A DNA stretch of 5,814 nucleotides from JAWPNA01 sp045402695 (GTDB taxonomy: Bacteria > Acidobacteriota > Polarisedimenticolia > JACPZX01 > DASXTC01): contig JAWPNA010000059.1 of NCBI GenBank assembly GCA_045402695.1, forward strand, positions 1 through 5,814, in the 5' to 3' direction. Position 1 is the stretch's first letter, and each line of letters starts with the position of its first letter. The position numbers were made by a program, and so were the translations under genes. The notes below the pieces were generated by a model, which saw nothing but the letters and a program-made list of their open reading frames with translations, was not told the origin of the DNA and made no database searches. Shown piece after piece: positions 1 through 5,814 of the stretch.

Positions 1-1496
1 CGGGTCGGATCGATCAGGTCCTGCACGAAACTCCAGGCTCCGGCGGAGTCGCCCGAGGCAAGCGACGCCTCCGCCGCGGCGAGCTTGCAGCCGGGATCGT
101 TGGGTGTCGCGAGGAGCATCGGGCGCAGCCGCGAGACGACATCCGCGGCCTCATCGGGCCCTCGGCGGAGCCGCCTCCTGAGGAAGGGCACGGCGGCGCG
201 CGGGTCGCCCGTTTCGATGCTGACGTCCTCGATCATCTGGAGGGCGGCAGCGTTTTCGGGCTCGACGAGAAGTACTGCCTGGAGGCGCACCGCGATGGTG
301 GCGGCCGATGAAGGATCCACCCGCAGGAGCGCGCGGTAGATGTCGAGGCAGGCGTCGGACCGGCCTTCCTTGAAGTGATGATCCGCCAGGATCTGGTAGG
401 GCCGTTTCTCGTCGGGGAACTTCTCGCGTATCCGCTCGATCAGATCGATGCCACGCTGGCCTGCGTCGTTGGCGATGGCCGAGACGGCCGCCGCCACGGC
501 GCGCGGCGCCTTGCCCTGCGCGAGCGCGACCTTGGCGAGAAGCAGCTGTGTCTCGACGCTCTCTTTTCCGGAGCCAGATAGCTCCTCGATGAGCTTCTCG
601 ATCTCGGCCAGGCGGCTCCCCCGTTCGATCATTTGCTCGCATAGCCGTAACGCCTCGGGGAGGCTGCCCTCCGCCATGCGGACGCGCACCGCGTCCCACA
701 GGAGCGCCTCATCATCCGGAGCGCTCTGAAGGCCTGCCTGGATGAAACGGTCCACCTGCGGCGCGCAGCGAGGATCGACCTCCAGCGCCTTGAGGAACTC
801 CTCCCGGGCCCGTTCATGGTGACCCAGTCGCTCCAGCAACCCGCCGTACGCAAGCCGCAGCGGAGTCATCCTGTAGTTGCGGGCGACGATCCCCTTGAGT
901 CTCTCGTCCACCGTGGGAAACTCGGACGGTTGCGCCGCCAGCACCTTCTGATAACAGTCGAGCGCCTTCGCCCAATCACCGAGTGCCTCGTGGCCCAGGG
1001 CGGCGAGGTACAAGGTGGCGAGCGCCGATTTGGGGACCTGGCTTCCCTTCTCGAGGAAACGGTTGAGGTTGGTGAGGCGGGCTTCCAGCAACGACTCCAG
1101 CGTCTTCTTGTTGACGCGCTCCAGGCAGTCCACGGCGGCCGTGAAGTTGCGCCGGGCGACGTGCGCCTCGGCCATCGGCTCGTAGAGCGCCTCGGTGTCG
1201 GCGTACTGCGACCGGGCCCAGCCCATGAACTCCTCGACCTTTGACCCATGCGCCGGGTCTGCCTTGAGCAGCGCCCTGACGGCTTCCCCCGCTTCGCGCG
1301 GCCGGCCCGCTGCAAAATGCATGGTCGCCATTTCCAGACGAAGGTCGACGATCTCTCCCATCCGGCTGATGGCCTCCTTGAGAAGCTGCACGGCCTGATC
1401 GGTCTTACCCTTGGAAGCGAGCTTGCGCGCCTTCAGCACGGCACGGTCGGGCGTGCTTTCAGAGAAAAGGTCCTTGAGATCCTGGGCGCTCAACAT
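1..1496 (-). CDS. TPR-type helical-repeat protein, partial (C-terminus beyond window)
   Basis: The frame is open from the ATG at 1496 to the window edge and gives 498 residues without a stop, so the gene is 3'-truncated here. The protein is almost wholly amphipathic helix pairs with TPR-like spacing. The clearest units are near residues 20-82, 157-190 (ALGDWAKALDCYQKVLAAQP), 211-242 (ending ALEVDP), 365-395 (ending LLRVDP) and 430-495. Many end in the 'A..xxP' turn typical of TPRs. There is no signal peptide or membrane segment, so it is probably a cytoplasmic scaffold or protein-interaction module. No catalytic motif is visible and I do not recognise the family. An AAGG (1507-1510) lies 10 bases before the ATG and supports this start, although the match to a ribosome binding site is modest. 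The gene follows ntrX on the same strand after about 400 bases, which suggests separate transcription. A role in NtrYX signalling would be inference from position only. That it is a real gene is fairly certain; its function is unknown. Confidence 0.88.
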   Translation of the reverse strand, partial: MLSAQDLKDLFSESTPDRAVLKARKLASKGKTDQAVQLLKEAISRMGEIVDLRLEMATMHFAAGRPREAGEAVRALLKADPAHGSKVEEFMGWARSQYADTEALYEPMAEAHVARRNFTAAVDCLERVNKKTLESLLEARLTNLNRFLEKGSQVPKSALATLYLAALGHEALGDWAKALDCYQKVLAAQPSEFPTVDERLKGIVARNYRMTPLRLAYGGLLERLGHHERAREEFLKALEVDPRCAPQVDRFIQAGLQSAPDDEALLWDAVRVRMAEGSLPEALRLCEQMIERGSRLAEIEKLIEELSGSGKESVETQLLLAKVALAQGKAPRAVAAAVSAIANDAGQRGIDLIERIREKFPDEKRPYQILADHHFKEGRSDACLDIYRALLRVDPSSAATIAVRLQAVLLVEPENAAALQMIEDVSIETGDPRAAVPFLRRRLRRGPDEAADVVSRLRPMLLATPNDPGCKLAAAEASLASGDSAGAWSFVQDLIDPT

Positions 1497-1506
1497 GATC
1501 GATCCG

Positions 1507-1529
1507 CCTTCCCGCCGGCAAGGGCCGGC
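1507..1529 (-). promoter_or_regulatory. Ribosome binding site and adjoining hairpin of the TPR gene
   Basis: On the minus strand, GCCGGC-CCTT-GCCGGC forms a perfect 6-bp all-GC stem with a 4-base loop (1514-1529). It is followed at once by GGGAAGG (1507-1513), the likely ribosome binding site, with AAGG 10 bases from the ATG at 1496. A stem abutting the Shine-Dalgarno could influence ribosome access. The inverted repeat is seen directly; the regulatory effect is inference. Confidence 0.4.
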
Positions 1530-1553
1530 CGGGTCGTGCATGGTGCCCGAAAA

Positions 1554-1565
1554 GTGCCGCGGCAC
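1554..1565. repeat. Perfect 12-bp palindrome in the TPR-gene leader
   Basis: GTGCCGCGGCAC reads identically on both strands. It lies between the possible promoter (1617-1645) and the TPR start codon (1496). A short perfect dyad in a leader is the form expected of an operator for a dimeric regulator, but in GC-rich DNA such a palindrome can also arise by chance. Confidence 0.4.
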
Positions 1566-1616
1566 AACAGCTTCGATGCGGTGGTACGCCAACCGTGCGG
1601 TCGTCTGGACGCGTCG

Positions 1617-1645
1617 AATATTGTGTGCGCATGTGCCGAATTCAA
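1617..1645 (-). promoter_or_regulatory. Possible sigma-70-type promoter for the TPR gene
   Basis: On the minus strand, TTGAAT (1645-1640) and AATATT (1622-1617) are 17 bases apart. Each matches 4 of 6 positions of the canonical -35 and -10 hexamers. This is one of the few AT-richer spots in the region, and transcription from here would give a leader of roughly 110 bases before the TPR start. Consensus promoters vary among phyla and the host is not known, so this is only a candidate. Confidence 0.33.
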
Positions 1646-1855
1646 GGAGCCAGCCCACCTGACCCGACAGGCCCGAAAGTCCGCTCCCCGGTCTCGACAC
1701 TTCGAGAGGCAAGGCGCAATTACAGCCTCCGCTCCCGGATGGCCTCGGCCGCGCCCTCCGGAGCCCGCCGGCCCGTCTCCCCGGGTGCGGCGGCGGAGTT
1801 CGGCGCGAACGCCGTGGAGAGGGTCACCGTGGCGCGCCGGCTGCGACGGACCTTC

Positions 1856-1882
1856 AAGAAAAGTGCGGGCCAGGGTTGGACC
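1856..1882 (-). terminator. Weak terminator-like hairpin after ntrX
   Basis: Shortly after the ntrX stop (1896-1898), the minus strand carries GGTCCA-ACCC-TGGCCC (1882-1867), a 6-position stem with one mismatch. Four bases later comes the T-rich run TTTTCTT (1862-1856). The stem is short and the T-run is displaced and interrupted, so termination would be inefficient if it occurs at all. Confidence 0.25.
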
Positions 1883-1895
1883 GGGGGGAGAGGAA

Positions 1896-3302
1896 CTACG
1901 AGGTGTCCCCACGCTCGGGGGTGAGGCCATACGCCTTCAGTTTCCGGTGCAGGTGCGAGCGCTCCACACCGAGGGCCTCGGCCGTGCGACTCACGTTGTG
2001 GCCGCACTCGGCCAGCCGCTTTGCGATGAACATTCTCTCGAACCGCTCGCGCCCCTCCTTGAGCGTCCCGACACTCGAAAACTCCAGGAGCGTCTCCAGC
2101 TCGCTCCCCCGGGCATGCTGGCCCCCCGCCTCGCCGCCGATCTCCTTGGGAAGATCCGCCTTCTCGATCCGGCCGCGCGGCACCATGATGATCAGCCGCT
2201 CGATGATGTTGCGCAGCTCCCGCACGTTGCCCGGCCAGGAATAGCCGCCAAGGGAGGCCATCGCGGGATCCGACATCCGGGGCGGGACCTTGCCGTGCTC
2301 CGCGGCCAGCTCGGACAGAAAGTGACGCACCAACAGTGGGATGTCTTCCTTCCTCTCTCTCAACGGCGGGACGTTCAGCGGGATCACGTTGAGCCTGAAA
2401 TAAAGATCCTCGCGGAACTCGGCTTTCTTGATCAGGTCGGTGAGATCCTTGTTGGTGGCAGCCAGCACGCGCACGTCCACCTTCAGAGTGGCCGTCCCAC
2501 CAACCGGCTCGAAGGTCTGCTCCTGAAGTGCCCTGAGCACCTTCGACTGCGTCTTGAGACTCATGTCACCGATCTCATCCAGGAAGATAGTGCCCTGGTC
2601 CGCCAGCTCGAACTTCCCCTTCTTGTTCTCCACAGCGCCGGTGAACGAACCCTTCACGTGCCCGAACAGCTCGCTCTCGATCAGCTCCTCGGGGATCGCC
2701 GCGCAGTTCATTTCCACGAAGGGCTCCTCGGCTCTCAAGCTGAAGGCGTGCACCATCCGCGCCACAAGCTCCTTGCCCGTCCCGTTCTCCCCGAAGATGA
2801 GGACGCGCCCGTTGGTGGGAGCGGCAGTCCTGATCTGCTCCCGCAGCTTCACGATGGCGGCCGACTCACCGATGAGCCCACCCGTCGCCCGGGCTCCGAG
2901 CGCCTCGCGCAGGCGGCGGTTGCGCTCCTCCAGGCGCCGCTGCTTGAGAGCGTTGCGGACCGCGACGCTCACCTTCTCGATGCTGAGCGGCTTCTCGATG
3001 AAGTCGAACGCACCCAGCTTTGTCGCCCTCACCGCTGCGTCGATGCTGGCATGGCCCGAGATCATCACGACCGGTACTTCGTTGCCGGAAGCGCGGATCT
3101 CCTCGAGCACCTCCATTCCGTCCTTGCGGGGCAACCACACATCCAGCAAGACCAGGTGGAACGTCCCCTCACGCAGGCGCTCGAGGCCGGCCTCGCCGGT
3201 GGCCGCCGCCTCCACCTCGTACCCTTCGTCGGCCAGAACCTGGCTCAGCGACGTGCGGATCCCCCCCTCATCGTCTACGAGCAGGATTCGTTGCGAAGCC
3301 AT
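1896..3302 (-). CDS. ntrX: NtrX-like sigma-54-dependent response regulator
   Basis: This 468-residue protein has the full bacterial enhancer-binding layout. The receiver domain (1-120) has acidic residues D10/D11, phosphoacceptor D54 in LLDVWLP, S82 and K104. The AAA+ domain (about 142-375) has Walker A GENGTGKE (171-178), a sigma-54-contact loop written GSFTGA (218-223), Walker B TIFLDE (238-243), ATN at 282-284, FREDLYFRLN with R297 and R303, and WPGNVREL (356-363). A Fis-type helix-turn-helix ends the protein (about 436-457, NVSRTAEALGVERSHLHRKL). DVWLP and this helix-turn-helix point to NtrX rather than NtrC. Phosphorylated by its kinase, it should drive ATP-dependent opening of sigma-54 promoters. 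The frame extends upstream to 3395, but I chose ATG 3302 because the receiver begins directly after it (MASQRILLVDDE) and AGGGGGG lies 5 bases before it. It is 152 bases downstream of ntrY on the same strand. Target genes cannot be told from the sequence. Confidence 0.93.
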   Translation of the reverse strand: MASQRILLVDDEGGIRTSLSQVLADEGYEVEAAATGEAGLERLREGTFHLVLLDVWLPRKDGMEVLEEIRASGNEVPVVMISGHASIDAAVRATKLGAFDFIEKPLSIEKVSVAVRNALKQRRLEERNRRLREALGARATGGLIGESAAIVKLREQIRTAAPTNGRVLIFGENGTGKELVARMVHAFSLRAEEPFVEMNCAAIPEELIESELFGHVKGSFTGAVENKKGKFELADQGTIFLDEIGDMSLKTQSKVLRALQEQTFEPVGGTATLKVDVRVLAATNKDLTDLIKKAEFREDLYFRLNVIPLNVPPLRERKEDIPLLVRHFLSELAAEHGKVPPRMSDPAMASLGGYSWPGNVRELRNIIERLIIMVPRGRIEKADLPKEIGGEAGGQHARGSELETLLEFSSVGTLKEGRERFERMFIAKRLAECGHNVSRTAEALGVERSHLHRKLKAYGLTPERGDTS

Positions 3303-3307
3303 GAACA

Positions 3308-3314
3308 CCCCCCT
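3308..3314 (-). promoter_or_regulatory. Ribosome binding site that sets the ntrX start
   Basis: AGGGGGG on the minus strand sits 5 bases before ATG 3302. The longer open frame starting at 3395 would add 31 residues unlike any receiver domain and would run through the inverted repeat, so this site decides the start. Confidence 0.65.
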
Positions 3315-3360
3315 GAAGCTCGTGTCCTGAGTATGAAGTCCTGAGGCCCATGATGAAGCC

Positions 3361-3446
3361 CGGCCCGGCGAGGTGACGCTCCCTCGGGGCGCCATCCGGG
3401 CTCGGTCCGAGAGCCCCCTTCCAGGAGCGTCATCTTCGCCGGCCCG
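3361..3446. repeat. Long imperfect inverted repeat with nested hairpin in the ntrY-ntrX spacer
   Basis: The left arm 3361-3382 and right arm 3424-3446 are complementary. From the inside out they hold 9 perfect pairs (TGACGCTCC at 3374-3382 with GGAGCGTCA at 3424-3432), a small asymmetric internal loop, 7 perfect pairs (CCGGCGA at 3365-3371 with TCGCCGG at 3436-3442), one mismatch, then 3 more pairs. Inside the 41-base centre is a second 6-bp stem, GGGCTC (3398-3403) with GAGCCC (3411-3416). In the transcript this would fold into a tall two-tier stem-loop between the two cistrons. There is no T-run after it, so it is not a standard intrinsic terminator. It may act as an mRNA processing or stabilising element, or may be a copy of a dispersed palindromic repeat. 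Confidence 0.7.
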
Positions 3447-3447
3447 A

Positions 3448-3461
3448 GGCCTAACTAGGCC
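3448..3461. repeat. Short palindrome over the ntrY stop codon
   Basis: GGCCTA-AC-TAGGCC is a perfect 6-bp inverted repeat with a 2-base centre. It contains the ntrY TAG stop (3455-3457) and lies 1 base from the end of the larger spacer repeat. It is too tight to make a good RNA hairpin. It may be an extension of the neighbouring element or chance. Confidence 0.35.
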
Positions 3462-5653
3462 GCGGGCAGCTCGATGATGAACTTCGTCCCCTTCGGGCGG
3501 TTGTCCTCCACACGGATGTAACCGTGGTGATCGGAGATGATCCGGTTCACGATCGCGAGGCCCAGCCCGGTGCCGCGCTTCTTGGTGGAGAAGTAAGGCA
3601 TGAACAGCTTCTCCTTGTCGTCGGCGGCGATGCCTGGGCCGTCGTCGGCCACCTCGACGCGCATGAGCTGCAGGTTGGAGATGTATCGCGTACCGATCAC
3701 GATCTCCCCCTTGCGTCCCATCGCCTCGAGAGCATTGTCAATCAGATTCACGAAGACCCTCTTCATCTGCTCGGGGTCGAGCCTTGCACTGGGGAGCGAG
3801 TCATCGTAGCGGCGATCAAAAGAGACATCCTGGTAGGCGCCCGAATACAGGCCCAGGGCCGAGTCGATGATCTCGTGCAGGTCCGCCGGCACGGGGTTGG
3901 CGGCCGGCATCCGCGCGAAACCGGAGAATTCGTTGACTAGCGTCTTCAGGGTCTTCACGGCCTGCACAATCGTGGTGGTCCCATCCTCTACGACAGTGCC
4001 CAGATCGTGCGGGCTCTCGCGCCACCTCCGCAGCATACGTTGGGCGGAAAGCTGGATGGGGGTGAGCGGGTTCTTTATCTCGTGGGCAATCCGGCGCGCC
4101 ACTTCCCTCCATGCGGCCACCTTCTGCGCCTTGATCAAGGAGGTGATGTCTTCCACCACGATCAACAGCCCAAGGGCCGTACCCTTGCCGAGATCCAGAG
4201 GGGAGAAGATCGCCGACAGCGACAGCGGCTGGCCTTCGAGGTGAACGTGAAACTCGCGCGTGAGGCTGGCCCCCTGGCTGCCCATGAGTCGCGGGATGAG
4301 CGCCGAGATCTCCGACAAGCTCTCACGAGCCAGCAGCTCGTGATAGAACAGCCCGATGATGGCGGGCGCGGATTCGATCTTGAGAATCTGGCACGCAGCA
4401 CGGTTGATGGTGGTGACCCGGCCCCTCTCATCGAGTGAGATGACGCCCGTTGGAATGCTCTCGAGCACCGTCTCGATGTAGCGGCGGCGCTCCTCCAGCT
4501 CCTGGTTGCGCTCCTGCAGCTCCTGGTTGGAGTGCTCGATCGTCTCGCGGCCAGCCTTCAACTCGCGCGTCATGTCGTTGAACGAGGCGACCAGGATGCC
4601 CAACTCGTCGCCGGCCTGCAGGTCCACCCGGTAGTCGAGGTTCCCCGAGGAGACGGCCCGTGTTCCCTCGGCAAGAAGCTGGATCGGCACGGTGATGCCC
4701 CGAGCCAGGTACAGTCCGACCCACGTGCCCGAGACGAGGATGAGCAAGGTGATGAGCAGGAAGCCCAGAATATAGACGCGCTTGATGTTGCCCTTCTGCA
4801 GCCGGAGCTGCCTGTAGGTATCCACGCTCTTCGCCATGCGTGAAGTGAGGGCCGCCGTGTCCCTCCCAACGAACGACCCGGCCACCGTCACACCGATCAC
4901 CTCGTGCCGCTCGGAGGCGAACACGGGCACCCCGGACCTGACGATTTGCCCGGAGCCGAGGCCATCCTGCCAGGAAAACGTCTCGCCTGCCAGTGCCTTG
5001 TTCACCACTTCATCGGGGATCGGGGCGAGATCCTCCATGGGGAGCCGCGGGTTGGCCACGCTGACAGGTTCCTCGCCGCGCAGGTAGACCGAGACGAGAT
5101 CGAGATGGCGCAGCCGCAGGGCGTCTTCCATCTCCTTGAGTAATGTATGTCGGCCCGAGTCAATGGCCCGCCGCTGAGTCAGCGTTGAGGAGATGTCCGC
5201 CGCGAATCTCTCGTTGCGTTTCTTGGCCTCCTCGAAGTAGGCGTCCACCACGGCCCGCCCGTCGTCGCTGATGGATTCCACGGGAGTGGAGAACCACCGA
5301 TCCACGGAGCGCTCGATGATGCTGAGCGCGGCCACGAACAACAGAATCGACGGCACCAGGCACAGACCCAGGAACGTGAAGACCAGTTTCGTGCGGAACC
5401 GCGATCCGAGAATCCCGTGGTGCCTTTCGATCACTAGCTTGATCAGGTTCCTGAGCAGGATGAGCAGGAGGATCAGGATCAAGGTCGCGTTCACGACCCC
5501 CAGGAACGAGAAGAGGACCGTGTTCGTGACCCACTGCCAGGAAAACTCCTCGGTCTTTTGCAGGAGTACGTAGATGGCCGTCAGGATGACGACCAGCGCG
5601 ATGATGCCGAACAGGGCGAGGCGGTCGGTCTTGACCCGTCGGTCAGCGGTCAA
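3455..5653 (-). CDS. ntrY: NtrY-like membrane sensor histidine kinase
   Basis: This 732-residue inner-membrane kinase pairs with the downstream NtrX-like regulator. Three hydrophobic segments near the N-terminus (about 11-31, 44-68, 88-114) are followed by an extracytoplasmic sensor region (about 115-290) and another membrane helix (about 292-318). Then come a HAMP linker (about 310-363), a coiled coil (about 362-395), a PAS domain (about 393-505), a HisKA domain with phosphoacceptor H524 in RIAHEIKNPLTPIQLSAQRM, and a complete ATPase domain: N box NLIDNALEAM (636-645), G1 DDGPGI (670-675), F box FMPYFSTK (684-691), G2 GTGLGL (694-699). The tandem N-terminal helices, the run RNLIKLVIER...LGSRFRTKL (68-90) and the H box are typical of NtrY, and the length fits. 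The start is TTG 5653, supported by GGAGGGG 7 bases upstream. The gene overlaps the preceding frame by 11 bases, which suggests translational coupling. The ligand is unknown. Confidence 0.94.
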   Translation of the reverse strand: MTADRRVKTDRLALFGIIALVVILTAIYVLLQKTEEFSWQWVTNTVLFSFLGVVNATLILILLLILLRNLIKLVIERHHGILGSRFRTKLVFTFLGLCLVPSILLFVAALSIIERSVDRWFSTPVESISDDGRAVVDAYFEEAKKRNERFAADISSTLTQRRAIDSGRHTLLKEMEDALRLRHLDLVSVYLRGEEPVSVANPRLPMEDLAPIPDEVVNKALAGETFSWQDGLGSGQIVRSGVPVFASERHEVIGVTVAGSFVGRDTAALTSRMAKSVDTYRQLRLQKGNIKRVYILGFLLITLLILVSGTWVGLYLARGITVPIQLLAEGTRAVSSGNLDYRVDLQAGDELGILVASFNDMTRELKAGRETIEHSNQELQERNQELEERRRYIETVLESIPTGVISLDERGRVTTINRAACQILKIESAPAIIGLFYHELLARESLSEISALIPRLMGSQGASLTREFHVHLEGQPLSLSAIFSPLDLGKGTALGLLIVVEDITSLIKAQKVAAWREVARRIAHEIKNPLTPIQLSAQRMLRRWRESPHDLGTVVEDGTTTIVQAVKTLKTLVNEFSGFARMPAANPVPADLHEIIDSALGLYSGAYQDVSFDRRYDDSLPSARLDPEQMKRVFVNLIDNALEAMGRKGEIVIGTRYISNLQLMRVEVADDGPGIAADDKEKLFMPYFSTKKRGTGLGLAIVNRIISDHHGYIRVEDNRPKGTKFIIELPAA
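4487..4528 (-). repeat. 21-bp tandem duplication encoding one coiled-coil heptad of NtrY
   Basis: Two adjacent 21-base units (4487-4507 and 4508-4528) differ at one base. On the coding strand they encode NQELQER (376-382) and NQELEER (383-389), two successive heptads in the signalling helix between the HAMP and PAS domains. The near-identity, including synonymous positions, suggests a fairly recent in-frame duplication of exactly one heptad. Confidence 0.8.
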
Positions 5654-5814
5654 CGCTCGTCCCCTCCACCGGGAAGCTCAACCTGACCTTCTCCCAGCCG
5701 GTCTCGACGTTCCATGGGATGAAGAACAGGATGAACCTCTTCTGGAGCCGCGACTTCACCCTCAAGTAGAGAGAGCCATCCTCGGCTCCGGTGAGGGTGG
5801 TCGGGTCGGCGAGG
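5643..5814 (-). CDS. DUF4390-like protein, partial (N-terminus beyond window)
   Basis: The last 56 residues of an open frame end at TGA 5643-5645. The visible part contains DGSLYLRVKSRL, then RFILFFIPWNVETGWEKVRL, and ends SVDR. The alternation of a beta-strand-like stretch with an aromatic, W-containing motif recalls the C-terminus of DUF4390 proteins, a family of unknown function often encoded immediately before ntrY. The overlap of 11 bases with ntrY and the use of high-GC codons support a real gene in the same operon. No catalytic residue is visible in this fragment. Family assignment rests on a short tail plus gene order, so it is moderate; existence of a coding frame is better supported. 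Confidence 0.62.
   Translation of the reverse strand, partial: LADPTTLTGAEDGSLYLRVKSRLQKRFILFFIPWNVETGWEKVRLSFPVEGTSVDR
5661..5667 (-). promoter_or_regulatory. Ribosome binding site supporting the TTG start of ntrY
   Basis: GGAGGGG on the minus strand lies 7 bases before TTG 5653 and within the last codons of the DUF4390-like gene. There is no in-frame ATG or GTG nearby that would preserve the first membrane helix, so this site makes the rare TTG the best start. Confidence 0.65.

Larger units (their letters stand above)
1497..1895. other. Intergenic region between ntrX and the TPR gene, no supported gene
   Basis: This is about 400 bases of GC-rich sequence with an AT-richer patch near 1617-1645. 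Open frames cross it on both strands, but their products are low-complexity, rich in Arg, Pro, Gly and Ala, lack a ribosome binding site and resemble no family I know. What can be supported are signals for the minus strand: a weak terminator-like hairpin next to the ntrX stop, a possible sigma-70-type promoter, a perfect 12-bp palindrome, and a GC hairpin beside the TPR gene's ribosome binding site. I see no tRNA-like or riboswitch-like fold. Confidence 0.6.

Noticed and set aside
1692..1707. TCTCGA-CACT-TCGAGA hairpin in the gap
   Set aside because: Only a 6-bp stem with no T-run on either strand and no clear position relative to a gene; chance is likely.
1857..1872. Sigma-54-promoter-like sequence TGGCCCG-N4-TTTC on the minus strand
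   Set aside because: The -24 GG is present, but the near-invariant GC of the -12 element reads TC, so it should not be recognised well. It is also far from the TPR start.
1490..1930. A 146-codon minus-strand open frame across the ntrX-TPR gap
   Set aside because: It overlaps the end of ntrX and the start of the TPR gene in another frame, has low-complexity Arg/Pro/Gly-rich composition and no ribosome binding site.
1248..3344. A 698-codon open frame on the plus strand
   Set aside because: It lies antisense to ntrX and the TPR gene. Its product is rich in Arg, His, Leu and Pro with no recognisable domain, whereas the minus strand encodes complete, motif-bearing NtrX. Long antisense frames are common in high-GC genes.
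3303..3395. Upstream extension of NtrX to a start at 3395
   Set aside because: The extra 31 residues do not resemble a receiver domain and cover the spacer inverted repeat. The ATG at 3302 has a strong ribosome binding site and begins the receiver fold directly.
1..5814. Mobile elements, CRISPR arrays, tRNA or rRNA genes
   Set aside because: No transposase or integrase motifs, no regularly spaced repeats, and no cloverleaf or rRNA-like sequence was seen on either strand.

Overview
The window comes from a GC-rich bacterial chromosome. It holds a two-component phosphorelay operon read entirely on the minus strand, followed by a tetratricopeptide-repeat (TPR) gene on the same strand. Both signalling proteins match the NtrY/NtrX nitrogen- and redox-linked pair better than NtrB/NtrC. 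A DUF4390-like gene tail just upstream of ntrY fits a gene order known in many Gram-negative bacteria. The host is probably a Gram-negative organism (deltaproteobacterial, Eisenbacteria-like or another uncultured high-GC lineage), but the sequence does not settle the phylum.

Layout in the direction of transcription (right to left): (1) 5814-5643, the C-terminal 56 residues of a DUF4390-like protein. (2) 5653-3455, a 732-residue membrane histidine kinase (NtrY-like) with a TTG start that overlaps the previous gene by 11 bases. (3) 3454-3303, a 152-base spacer largely occupied by a long imperfect inverted repeat with a nested hairpin. (4) 3302-1896, a 468-residue sigma-54-type response regulator (NtrX-like). 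(5) 1895-1497, about 400 bases with no convincing gene, but with a weak terminator-like hairpin, a possible sigma-70-type promoter, a perfect 12-bp palindrome and a GC hairpin beside the next start. (6) 1496-1, a TPR-type helical-repeat protein whose C-terminus runs off the window.

NtrY should sense an unknown signal at the membrane, autophosphorylate on H524 and pass phosphate to D54 of NtrX. NtrX then remodels sigma-54 RNA polymerase at its targets. The TPR gene has its own leader, so it may be a separate transcription unit. Its link to NtrYX rests only on adjacency and shared strand.

I found no mobile element, CRISPR array, tRNA or rRNA. The operon itself is a recognised type. The least explained parts are the structured ntrY-ntrX spacer, the TPR-gene leader and the large TPR-like protein.
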